A DNA stretch of 64,000 nucleotides from Paenibacillus sp. EZ-K15 (GTDB taxonomy: Bacteria; Bacillota; Bacilli; Paenibacillales; Paenibacillaceae), in the NCBI RefSeq assembly GCF_002573715.1, contig NZ_PDHM01000016.1, forward strand, positions 1-64,000, written 5' to 3'. This document shows, in pieces, positions 9,046-16,781 of this stretch (its first letter is position 1; every line of letters begins with the position of its first letter). The position numbers were made by a program, and so were the translations under genes. Under the pieces are notes generated by a model that was not told the origin of the DNA, did not search any database, and was given only the letters and a program-made list of their open reading frames with translations.

Positions 9046-9864
9046 ATGCCGGAACTGCCGGAAATGGAAAATTACCGAAGATTGTTATCGCAGAGCATTT
9101 TGAATGTGCCGATCACGAATGTTGTCGTGAACCGTGAAAAATCACTGAATGTGACGGTTGACGAGTTTACTTCCGAGTTAAAGGGAAGCAAGGTCATTTT
9201 TGTGGAACGTAGAGGCAAATACCTCATATTCCATCTGCATAACGGAGGCAGATTGCTGCTTCACCTCATGCTGGGCGGCATTTTGTATTTAGGGCATAGG
9301 GATGAGGAGCGTCCTTCAAGGTCGACCCAGGTCGAGATCACATTTGGTGAACAGGTGCTGTATTTTATCGGTCTGCGTCTGGGTTACTTGCATTTCTTAA
9401 CAGCCAGAGAAGCGGAAAATGCGCTTAAAGAGCTTGGTCCTGAACTTCTGGATCGGCGAATGACCAAAGCGCGCTTCGTTGAACGGATTGGAAAACGACG
9501 GGGCGCTTTAAAAACAACGCTGGTTAATCAGCAGGTTGTCGCCGGAATTGGCAACTGTTATGCGGATGAGATTGCCTTTGATGCTCACATTCACCCGCTG
9601 TCCAAAATTCAGGATCTATCGGAGCAGTCTTTAGAGCAGTTATACGAGAGTGCCGTTAAAGTGATGCACGAGGCGACGGATGGCGGCGGATATATGGAAA
9701 TGCCGTTTCAGGAAGGGGACACCCTGACGGGGGCTTATAACGACGAGTGCAAAGTTTACGATCGCGAAGGAGAGCCCTGTGTTCGCTGCGGCACGCCGAT
9801 CGTGAAGGCGGAGCACACCTCGCGCAAAGTGTTCTTTTGTCCGAATTGTCAGCATGAAGTCTAA
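9046..9864 (+). CDS. Fpg/Nei family DNA glycosylase/AP lyase
   Basis: This 272-residue base-excision enzyme starts MPELPE. Two adjacent ATGs exist (9043, 9046). The second is the likely start because the family needs Pro directly after Met as the catalytic N-terminus. Counting Pro as 1, Glu2 and Lys57 (RRGKYLIF) fall at the canonical positions. The AGIGNCYADE helix-two-turn-helix and a C-terminal four-Cys zinc finger (EPCVRCG ... FFCPNC) complete the Fpg architecture. It overlaps nfo by 11 bases, coupling glycosylase and AP endonuclease. It may be a paralogue, since mutM is often beside polA in this group, so exact lesion specificity is open. Confidence 0.9.
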   Translation: MPELPEMENYRRLLSQSILNVPITNVVVNREKSLNVTVDEFTSELKGSKVIFVERRGKYLIFHLHNGGRLLLHLMLGGILYLGHRDEERPSRSTQVEITFGEQVLYFIGLRLGYLHFLTAREAENALKELGPELLDRRMTKARFVERIGKRRGALKTTLVNQQVVAGIGNCYADEIAFDAHIHPLSKIQDLSEQSLEQLYESAVKVMHEATDGGGYMEMPFQEGDTLTGAYNDECKVYDREGEPCVRCGTPIVKAEHTSRKVFFCPNCQHEV

Positions 9865-10702
9865 AGTCCGGATTGGAAGTCATGTCAGCACACGAGGCGG
9901 ATTTCTCGCAGCAGCTCAGCATGCAGCCGGCATCGGTTCACTCGCCTATCAGTATTTCCCGAAAAATCCGCGCAGTCTTCATTTGAAGACGCCGGATGTC
10001 CGCAATGCCGCCGCATGCTCAAAGTTTTGTCAGGAACAAGGACTCGTTTCGATCGCGCACACACCATATCCGACGAATCTGGCGGTTGGCTTAACCCGGG
10101 GAGAAGAGTTTTACCAGTTGACCGTAGATTCCCTTAAGAATGATCTCATGATTGCCGAGGCTTGCGGATCGCTGGGTATCGTGGTTCATTTTGGGCATCT
10201 CAAGAGCCAGGATATCCTTGAAGGGTATCAGAATATTATTCGCTGCATGAATGATGTGTTGGCTTCCTGGACGGGAAGGGCCAAGCTGCTGATCGAGAAT
10301 CAGGCGGGGGACCATGGGTCCATGGGGATGACGCTTGAAGAGAGTGTGAAGGTTAGACAGCTTGCTGATGATCCGGAAAAAATAGGCTTTTGCCTGGATA
10401 CCTGCCACTTGTTTGCTGCCGGAGGCTGGGACATTTCGAATACGGATGAGCTCCTTGCCAGGGGCAAGTCGCTAGCCTATTGGGAATCCACCGTTGCCGT
10501 TCATCTGAACGATTCGAAATATGGGGCCGGTTCAAGAAAAGATCGCCACGCCCGCATCGGACAAGGTATGATAGGCACAGAAGCCTTGAAGCGTTTGGTT
10601 CTGGCACCGGAACTTGCGGGCAAGGCATTTGTCCTGGAAAGTGAAAAAGGGGCTGACGGCACGCATCGGGAAGACATCGCCAAGGTGCTGTCCTGGTCCT
10701 GA
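9854..10702 (+). CDS. nfo: Endonuclease IV (AP endonuclease family 2)
   Basis: The 282-residue TIM-barrel protein carries the endonuclease IV signature elements: GSHVSTRGGF at the N-terminus, IAHTPYPTNLA, VVHFGHL, LLIENQAG, FCLDTCHLFAAG and VHLNDSK with DRHARIGQG near the end. These supply the His, Glu and Asp ligands of the trinuclear zinc site. It nicks DNA 5' to abasic sites, the step after the upstream glycosylase. The ATG lies inside the end of the glycosylase gene and has a weak ribosome site of its own, so translational coupling is likely. Confidence 0.93.
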   Translation: MKSKVRIGSHVSTRGGFLAAAQHAAGIGSLAYQYFPKNPRSLHLKTPDVRNAAACSKFCQEQGLVSIAHTPYPTNLAVGLTRGEEFYQLTVDSLKNDLMIAEACGSLGIVVHFGHLKSQDILEGYQNIIRCMNDVLASWTGRAKLLIENQAGDHGSMGMTLEESVKVRQLADDPEKIGFCLDTCHLFAAGGWDISNTDELLARGKSLAYWESTVAVHLNDSKYGAGSRKDRHARIGQGMIGTEALKRLVLAPELAGKAFVLESEKGADGTHREDIAKVLSWS

Positions 10703-10719
10703 TTAAGGGAGAGAGTAAA

Positions 10720-11058
10720 ATGATTCATCTGTATTTAGACGACTGGCGCCCCAATCCGAAAGGATTTGCGCTGGCTCGAAACGGGGAAGAGTGCTTGTTG
10801 ATGCTCCGTGAATGCGAAGTGGATGTTTTGTCGCTTGATTTTGAATTGGGGCACGGCCAGATGAACGGCGGCGACGTGGTTGCAGCCATGATCGCCGAAA
10901 ACCTGCAGGCCAGGGAAATATACTTGCATACCTCAAGCCCGTCGGGCAGAAGAAAAATGTATGAGCTGCTCTATGAGCACATGCCGGAAAGCGTCCAGGT
11001 TCACAATGGGCCGATGCCGGAATCCGTTCTGCGGGAAGTTGCCCAGGGTTCAAGATGA
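10720..11058 (+). CDS. Cyclic-phosphate processing receiver (cREC) protein
   Basis: This 112-residue protein is a lone receiver-like domain. It opens MIHLYLDDWRP, has the phospho-acceptor region LSLDFELGHGQMNGGDV, and continues with LHTSSPSGRRKM. The LDD-R-P start, LDFDLG-like motif and HSSxxxGxxxM pattern are those of the cREC domains, which comparative genomics links to handling cyclic-phosphate RNA or DNA ends rather than classical phosphotransfer. GGGAGAGAG precedes the ATG. It lies 17 bases after nfo and overlaps the thioredoxin gene by 4 bases, so it belongs to this operon. The biochemical role is inferred from the family only. Confidence 0.75.
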   Translation: MIHLYLDDWRPNPKGFALARNGEECLLMLRECEVDVLSLDFELGHGQMNGGDVVAAMIAENLQAREIYLHTSSPSGRRKMYELLYEHMPESVQVHNGPMPESVLREVAQGSR

Positions 11059-11402
11059 TTGAGGTTACACAGCGTGAATTGACAGAGAGGCTTGAATGGC
11101 ACGAGCGCCTGACGAAACGAGATGCGAATGCGGAGCCTGTCATCGTATTTTTACATACGCCATTATGCGGCACATGTGCCGCTGCGCGTAAGATGATCGA
11201 CATTGTGGAACATGTGGTGCCGGATGTACAGCTGCTCGAAGCCGATGTTAACTTTCTACCGGGCATTGTAGAACGGTATCAAATTCGCAGCGTTCCTGCA
11301 TTGCTGGCTATTCAGTCGAGTCCCCTCGCCGCGCCGGAGGTGCTGTACCGGATGGGTTCCGTGCAGGATATCGTAAGTTTTGTTAGGAGTGTGAGGCCGT
11401 GA
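11055..11402 (+). CDS. Thioredoxin-like protein
   Basis: A 115-residue thioredoxin-fold protein with a CGTC redox motif (HTPLCGTCAAARK) and the cis-proline region RSVPALL. No signal peptide, so cytoplasmic. It overlaps the cREC gene upstream (ATGA) and the ABC ATPase downstream by 4 bases each. The CGTC pair and divergent helix suggest a specialised reductase or thiol carrier rather than the main thioredoxin. Confidence 0.82.
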   Translation: MIEVTQRELTERLEWHERLTKRDANAEPVIVFLHTPLCGTCAAARKMIDIVEHVVPDVQLLEADVNFLPGIVERYQIRSVPALLAIQSSPLAAPEVLYRMGSVQDIVSFVRSVRP

Positions 11403-12172
11403 TTTCGTTACAGCATGTGTCGCTCGTCAGAGGGAGCCGTCATATTCTGGATGATGTTAGTATCGAGATGAAGCCGGGACAGAACTGGGCCATTTTGGGC
11501 AGGAACGGATCAGGCAAAACGACGCTGCTGGAAATGATGACAGGATATATGTTTCCTTCCCGTGGGCGTGTTGAGGTCCTGGGTCATATTTACGGACAAT
11601 GCGACGTTCGGGAGGTCCGGAAGTCCATTGGCTATATTAGCCAGTCATTATTAGAGAAATTGACCCTGAGCGACCCAGTCTGGGAAGTTGTGGCAACAGG
11701 GGCTTATGCCTTTCTGCGCTTCTACCAGGACATTCCGGAAGAGGCCACGAATCTAGCCTATTCCCTGCTGAACGAAATGAATTTCGGCCATCTGGCGGAG
11801 CAGCCTCTCGGGACATTGTCCCAAGGTGAACGGAAAAAGGTGATGTTGGCACGCTCCCTCATGGCCGATCCGAAGATTCTGATTATGGATGAGCCTTGTG
11901 CCGGCCTGGATTTGTATGAACGGGAGAAGATGCTGCAGGAGATTGACAACCTGAGGCAGCGCGAAATTACGGTTGTGTACGTCACGCATCATATCGAGGA
12001 GATTGTCCCTTTATTTACTCATGTGGCGCTCATGAAAGACGGCCGCTTAACGGGTGCGGGAACAAAAGAAGAGGTATTAAACCATGAACTTATCAAACAA
12101 ACTTATGATATCGACGCTCAGCTGGAATGGGACGGCGGACGTCCCTGGATCAAAGTTATTTCTGGAGGTTAA
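11399..12172 (+). CDS. ABC transporter ATP-binding protein (YlmA-like)
   Basis: A 257-residue ABC ATPase with Walker A GRNGSGKTT, signature LSQGERKKV, Walker B ILIMDEPCAGLDL and an H-loop in VTHHIEEI. GTG start at 11399 overlaps the thioredoxin gene. There is no membrane partner in the operon. It is closest in appearance to the ylmA-type solo ATPases, sometimes annotated as iron or molybdate importers without support. It may recruit an unlinked permease or act on a non-transport target. Confidence 0.85.
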   Translation: MISLQHVSLVRGSRHILDDVSIEMKPGQNWAILGRNGSGKTTLLEMMTGYMFPSRGRVEVLGHIYGQCDVREVRKSIGYISQSLLEKLTLSDPVWEVVATGAYAFLRFYQDIPEEATNLAYSLLNEMNFGHLAEQPLGTLSQGERKKVMLARSLMADPKILIMDEPCAGLDLYEREKMLQEIDNLRQREITVVYVTHHIEEIVPLFTHVALMKDGRLTGAGTKEEVLNHELIKQTYDIDAQLEWDGGRPWIKVISGG

Positions 12173-12177
12173 TCCGT

Positions 12178-13254
12178 TTGGATGAATTAAATGTGATGCA
12201 AGAGCATGAGGAACAGAAGCAAAATCACCGGGATTTTCACAGCAAGTGGGTATGCACAGCAAACCATGGTTTTGCTCCCTACGCCCAAGAAGAGCTGCGC
12301 CGGATGTTTGGCAGTTTAAAGAGCACGATGATGATGCCGGGCGAGGTGTTCTTGGCGACACTCGGCAGTTCCGAAGAGGAGGCGAAGCGGCTAATTACGT
12401 CTTCCCCGCCAATTTTTCTGCGGCATTTGTTTCCGGTACATCTGGAGGTAGCGGCCGATACCGCTGCCGAAGCATTGCATGCGGTCGTTGAGCATGTCAT
12501 GAAGCAGGAGGAGATCGGCAGCAGCCGCGTATCCATCCAGATCCGAAAGACGGAGAACAGCTCGTGGAAGGAAAACCCGGCGGCGCTTCGAGATGAATTA
12601 CAGCATCGCTTGGCTGCGCTAGAAATTGAATACACGGTTCAGGCGCCGGAGTGGATTATTTCACTATTCGCTGCTGACAGCGTCTGGTATGTTGGCGTGT
12701 CGCGGCCGGAGGACAACCTGTCGGATTGGAACGGAGGCGCCGTCCGCTTTCAACGGGAAGAGGGACAAATCTCAAGAGCCAAATTCAAGCTCCTTGAGGC
12801 GGAGAAACAGTTCGGGATTCCGTTTGATTCCTTCCGCAAGGCTGTCGATATCGGAGCAGCGCCTGGCGGATGGACATCCTTTCTATTGGAGCGCGGCCTG
12901 CAAGTTACGGCAGTTGATCCGGCGAAAATGCATCCATCACTCGATGGTCACAAAAACCTCCGCGTGATTCACAAGAATGCAGCGGACGTATCGTTTAGGG
13001 ATTCTGAGTTTGACCTGTTAGTGTGTGATATGAGCTGGAGTCCTAAACAAATGGCCAGAATGGTGACCGGACTGCTGCACAGTCTTCAAACGGGCGGTAC
13101 CGCTGTCATTACGGTGAAGCTGCTGACTAAGAAACCGATGGCGCTGGTAAAAGAAATCATGTCGGTGTTTGAAGAGTCCAGAATGCAGATTCAGGGAGCG
13201 AAGCAGCTGTTCCATAATCGGGACGAGATTACGCTATATATGATTAAGTATTAA
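12178..13254 (+). CDS. SAM-dependent rRNA methyltransferase (RlmM/FtsJ-like)
   Basis: The 358-residue protein has a C-terminal Rossmann methyltransferase with the SAM loop KAVDIGAAPGGWTSFLLERG, acidic VTAVDPAKM and catalytic region LLVCDMSW ... VITVKLL, matching the K-D-K tetrad arrangement of FtsJ/RlmM 2'-O-methyltransferases. The N-terminal half (FTANHGFAPYAQEELRR-like start) resembles the THUMP-like RNA-binding part of RlmM. The TTG start at 12178 is chosen because GGAGG at 12164-12168 is nine bases upstream and the previous gene ends at 12172. The closest role is 2'-O-methylation of 23S rRNA; the exact nucleotide is unknown. Confidence 0.82.
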   Translation: MDELNVMQEHEEQKQNHRDFHSKWVCTANHGFAPYAQEELRRMFGSLKSTMMMPGEVFLATLGSSEEEAKRLITSSPPIFLRHLFPVHLEVAADTAAEALHAVVEHVMKQEEIGSSRVSIQIRKTENSSWKENPAALRDELQHRLAALEIEYTVQAPEWIISLFAADSVWYVGVSRPEDNLSDWNGGAVRFQREEGQISRAKFKLLEAEKQFGIPFDSFRKAVDIGAAPGGWTSFLLERGLQVTAVDPAKMHPSLDGHKNLRVIHKNAADVSFRDSEFDLLVCDMSWSPKQMARMVTGLLHSLQTGGTAVITVKLLTKKPMALVKEIMSVFEESRMQIQGAKQLFHNRDEITLYMIKY

Positions 13255-13261
13255 AAAAGTC

Positions 13262-13291
13262 TTTACAAGTGAATGTAACTTGTTCTATAAT
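13262..13291 (+). promoter_or_regulatory. Sigma-A promoter upstream of the kinase operon
   Basis: TTTACA at 13262-13267 and TATAAT at 13286-13291, 18 bases apart. Transcription would begin near 13298 and run at once into the hairpin at 13322-13381, so it would make either a short RNA or an attenuated leader for the kinase operon. Confidence 0.7.
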
Positions 13292-13321
13292 GATTCCAAA
13301 ATTAACCAATGACAACATTAG

Positions 13322-13381
13322 GGAAAGCATCCCGCTATTCATCACAATTCAGTGATGTGGCGGAGTGCTTTCCTTTTTTTT
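13322..13381 (+). terminator. Strong terminator/attenuator before the kinase operon
   Basis: GGAAAGCA at 13322-13329 pairs with TGCTTTCC at 13366-13373. Inner CCGC/GCGG and ATCAC/GTGAT pairs extend the stem, and eight Ts follow (13374-13381). It may end the upstream repair operon, or, because a good promoter lies just before it, attenuate transcription of the kinase operon. Confidence 0.85.
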
Positions 13382-13415
13382 GTTGTGCTTGTAAGTCAGA
13401 GGAGAGGACGTTGAC

Positions 13416-14882
13416 ATGAATCAGCCTTGCAGATTGGTACATGGGGAAGTGTTGGGCGAGCGTTACGTGATTGACCGCGTGATTGGTGAAGGGGGCATGA
13501 GCTGTGTATATCTAGCCGAGGATCTGAAGCTGTCCGGGAAGAAATGGGCAGTGAAAGAGAGCTTGTCTGAACCCGGTATGCAGCGCGCCGTTCAGGATGA
13601 GGCACAGCTTCTGATTAAACTCAGTCACCCGCGGCTGCCGCGTATTGTCGATTTTTTTCATGTTCAGGATACCGGCTACACCTATTTAGTTATGGATTAT
13701 ATTCAGGGCATGACATTGGAGAAGTACTTCCGAGGATATCGGGGAAATGTGAATCCGGACTTCATTATGGAACTGATCGAGCAACTGCTGGATGTTCTGG
13801 AGTATCTCCATAATCACGAACCTCAGGTTATATTCCGAGATTTAAAGCCATCGAACATTATGCTGACCGATCAGCTGGAGGTTAGACTCATCGATTTTGG
13901 AATCGCGAGAAGTTATAAACAGGAGAGTGGCGAGGATACGGTCAAGCTAGGCACGGTTGGATTTGCAGCGCCGGAGCAATACGGAGGAAGGCAAAGCGAT
14001 GCGAGATCGGACCTGTATGGACTTGGTGCGCTTCTGCTTTATCTCTCAACCGGAGGCAAATTCAGTGAATGGATAACGGGCGTGGAGCGACATATTCGTG
14101 GCGATTTACCAAGAGAGCTTGTGCCCGTTATCCGAAAGCTGCTGCAGTATGCTCCGGAGCACCGATATCAATCCACGGTAGAGGTTCGTTCAGCCCTAAA
14201 CAGGCAGCAGTCGATTAGTGCGAATATAGCGGGTGTTCAGTCCAACACGCTAGCCGGGACGCTTGTGACGGCCGTATTGGGGACATCGTCCGGTGTAGGA
14301 ACAACGCATAGCTGTATCGCATTTGGTCATTACTTGGCATCAAGGTACGGGAAGGTAGCGATCGTGGAAATGAGCGCAAAATCCACCGCCTTTACCCGGA
14401 TTCAGGAAATTGCCGAGGGCGGGAAGCTGGGATACATCCGAAAATTCGAAATCAACGGGATTCATTTTTGGCGGCAAACGGCCAGAACGGAAGTTATTTC
14501 GCTACTCGGAGGCAGCTACGATGCAGTTGTGTTGGATTTGGGAGCATACCGGGACAGCGAACGGCTTGAGGAGTTCCTTCGGGCCGATCTGCCTATCGTT
14601 ATCGGATCAGGAGCGGAGTGGCGACAGCATGATGTGGTGACGCTGGCCCGGATGCTGTTAAGACACCCACAGGCGGCCAGGATCTATGCACTGCCTCTCG
14701 CAGGAGAAGAAACAATTCAAGAGATGAGAAGAACGCTAGGAACGAATAAAGTTTATTCTTTACCCCTGCAATTGGATCCGTTTGAAGTACCGGACAGCAG
14801 CCGGGAGGCATTTGCACAGTTATTTCAGGACTACTTGCCGCCGGCAGAAAGGAAGCGAAGATTCAGGTTTCTAAAGAATTAA
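13416..14882 (+). CDS. Ser/Thr protein kinase fused to a ParA-like domain
   Basis: The 488-residue protein has a Hanks-type kinase domain (about 15-265). Visible are the glycine loop GEGGMS (24-29), the ATP-binding Lys47 in WAVKES, the catalytic loop FRDLKPSN with Asp142 and Asn147 (Phe replaces the usual His of HRD), and DFG at 160-162. No transmembrane segment or PASTA repeats follow. Instead residues 280-488 resemble a ParA/MinD fold, with a P-loop-like GTSSGVGTT at 289-297 that lacks the Walker lysines, and a VVLDLGAYRDS strand in the switch position. GAGGAGAGG precedes the ATG. First gene of the Tad-like operon; probably a cytoplasmic regulator of that machine. Confidence 0.85.
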   Translation: MNQPCRLVHGEVLGERYVIDRVIGEGGMSCVYLAEDLKLSGKKWAVKESLSEPGMQRAVQDEAQLLIKLSHPRLPRIVDFFHVQDTGYTYLVMDYIQGMTLEKYFRGYRGNVNPDFIMELIEQLLDVLEYLHNHEPQVIFRDLKPSNIMLTDQLEVRLIDFGIARSYKQESGEDTVKLGTVGFAAPEQYGGRQSDARSDLYGLGALLLYLSTGGKFSEWITGVERHIRGDLPRELVPVIRKLLQYAPEHRYQSTVEVRSALNRQQSISANIAGVQSNTLAGTLVTAVLGTSSGVGTTHSCIAFGHYLASRYGKVAIVEMSAKSTAFTRIQEIAEGGKLGYIRKFEINGIHFWRQTARTEVISLLGGSYDAVVLDLGAYRDSERLEEFLRADLPIVIGSGAEWRQHDVVTLARMLLRHPQAARIYALPLAGEETIQEMRRTLGTNKVYSLPLQLDPFEVPDSSREAFAQLFQDYLPPAERKRRFRFLKN

Positions 14883-14910
14883 CTGCATTTGAACTGAAGG
14901 AGATGAAGCA

Positions 14911-16020
14911 ATGCCGATTATCAGGAGGCGCAGCCGCAAACTGATATTTGCTGGACTTGCCGGCGCAGCCGTAACGGGTGCCGTATGTGCCGGCGCAATG
15001 ATGTATTATGTGCACGGTTATAAAGAGCAGCAGAATGAAGAGCGTACTAAATACGAGCAGCGAATCACGGAGCTTGAAGAGACGCAGCTGCAGCAGCTCA
15101 ATTCAATGAAGGTTGCATGGGTCCCGTTAAAAGATATTCCGCCTGGTCATTTCATAGATGCGAAGGATATTAAGGAAGTGCGTTTGCCTGATGACGGTTC
15201 TTCCGGCAATCTGTTCTCGGTCAAGGAAGAGATCGCAGGGAAGGGGGCTAAGATCGAGCTGCTGCAGGGAACACCGATTACCCGCTCGATGCTCTTTGAA
15301 GAAGAGCCGACACCGTCTGATCTCCGTCATCGGGAGATGAAGTCCGTATATCTGCCAAGCAATTTACGCCAAGGGGATGTGATCGATGTAAGGGTTCAGT
15401 TTCCGACTGGACAGGATTACATCATTTTATCCAAGAAGAAGATCGACAAGCTTCAAAATCCAGCGTTCTGGACGACGTTAAGCGAGCAGGAGATTTTATT
15501 GCTTTCCAGCGCTTTGGTGGATGCTTATCTGCATGATGCAACGCTTTATGCACTCACTTATGTAGAGCCGGAGCTGCAAGATAGAGCGATTCCTAACTAT
15601 CCTCCGAACGCTGAAGTAACGAAGCTGATTGCAAGTAACCCGAATATTGTGAAGAAAGCTGAGAAGTTTTTCGAGGTTACGCTGCGAAGCACGCTGGAAG
15701 AGGATTTAAAGAAGCTTCAGCCGAATCAGCAGGCTCAGGTATCCGACATGCATCATAACTCGATCTTTGCTAGCGGTGCAAGGAGTCCGGACTCCTGGAG
15801 TCCTGCGTCCAATATAAGCTCCCAAGCGAAATCTTCAACGGATACGGCATGGAATACCGCTGACATCCGTTCTGACGATGAGGCAAATACAGAGACTCCG
15901 CTCCGTGAAGAGCGGGATTCAGAAGCAGAGCAGATCTTGGGATCATCCGGCTCGCCAGAATCCCAGAATAGCAGTGATAAGGAATCACAAGAAGCGGAGT
16001 TGATATTCTCAAGTCCTTAG
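14911..16020 (+). CDS. SAF-domain membrane protein (CpaB/RcpC-like)
   Basis: The 369-residue protein has a short basic N-terminus, one membrane helix (about 11-35), a coiled coil (about 37-65) and a SAF domain (about 68-130; VAWVPLKDIPPGHFIDAKDI is the typical start). This order is that of CpaB/RcpC proteins of Tad pilus systems, which in diderms link to the secretin. The last 90 residues are rich in Ser, Asp, Glu and Asn and look disordered. AAGGAGATGAAG precedes the start. In a monoderm it probably lies at the outer face of the membrane, perhaps meeting the cell wall. Confidence 0.75.
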   Translation: MPIIRRRSRKLIFAGLAGAAVTGAVCAGAMMYYVHGYKEQQNEERTKYEQRITELEETQLQQLNSMKVAWVPLKDIPPGHFIDAKDIKEVRLPDDGSSGNLFSVKEEIAGKGAKIELLQGTPITRSMLFEEEPTPSDLRHREMKSVYLPSNLRQGDVIDVRVQFPTGQDYIILSKKKIDKLQNPAFWTTLSEQEILLLSSALVDAYLHDATLYALTYVEPELQDRAIPNYPPNAEVTKLIASNPNIVKKAEKFFEVTLRSTLEEDLKKLQPNQQAQVSDMHHNSIFASGARSPDSWSPASNISSQAKSSTDTAWNTADIRSDDEANTETPLREERDSEAEQILGSSGSPESQNSSDKESQEAELIFSSP

Positions 16021-16073
16021 TAAGACAAGGCGAACCCCGAAGAACAGATGGTGAGTGAAGGAGTGTAATCAAA

Positions 16074-16781
16074 GTGAAGACTTGGATATTTACAGGCATC
16101 TGTGATAAGAGCGACATGCTCCTCTACATGTGCAAAATATTAGCCAATGGAGACAACAGAGTACTGCTCGTGGATGGTGCGATTGACGCGAAGTACAAAC
16201 ATTGCATAGCCGTGATGCATCCGCAGCTGCCGGTTATGGAGTTTGCCGGATTCGACGTGGCAACCGGATTTGAGAACTATACGTCGCTGATGGACTATCT
16301 GGAGGAAACAGACGAGAAGAAATATGACTATATCGTCATGGACGTAGAGAAGACGGAATTCCTGGACAAGATGCAGTGGGATACAGCAGATGCCCATGTT
16401 TGGGTTAGCGGGTTCGAGGTAACAGGACTGCGTAAGAGTACGGCTTTGCTTGATGAACTGAGAGCTTCAAGAACAGATGATCCGCTACCGCCTTTCCATC
16501 GGGTATATGTTCAGGTTATTGAAGATTTGATGGATGAAACCTACATTGAAGGCTATCTGGAAGACAGCCGGATTCAGTGGCTGGGTCCTCCCGTGAAAAT
16601 GCCATGGGATGAATTGTTTTTCGCCTTGAAAATAAAAAATGAACATGCAGGAAGATTGGGCATCAAGCCATTGTCCAGACAGTATAAACGATCGCTTACC
16701 GAACTTCTCCGCCTTTTAACGGAAATGGAGCAGCGGCATATTCGCCGGGCACTTCGGCAAGCAGGAAGGAGGCATGCATGA
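16074..16781 (+). CDS. Degenerate ParA-like protein of the Tad-like operon
   Basis: A 235-residue soluble protein with a GTG start; GAAGGAGTG lies upstream. The opening strand-loop-helix (KTWIFTGICDKSDMLLYMCKIL) sits where a ParA/MinD P-loop would be but has lost every glycine-lysine feature. RVLLVDGAID and YDYIVMDVEK resemble the ParA second and third strands. It ends in a basic helix (RRALRQAGRRHA). I infer a non-hydrolytic CpaE-like scaffold, but similarity is by secondary pattern only. It overlaps the next gene by 4 bases. Confidence 0.65.
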   Translation: MKTWIFTGICDKSDMLLYMCKILANGDNRVLLVDGAIDAKYKHCIAVMHPQLPVMEFAGFDVATGFENYTSLMDYLEETDEKKYDYIVMDVEKTEFLDKMQWDTADAHVWVSGFEVTGLRKSTALLDELRASRTDDPLPPFHRVYVQVIEDLMDETYIEGYLEDSRIQWLGPPVKMPWDELFFALKIKNEHAGRLGIKPLSRQYKRSLTELLRLLTEMEQRHIRRALRQAGRRHA

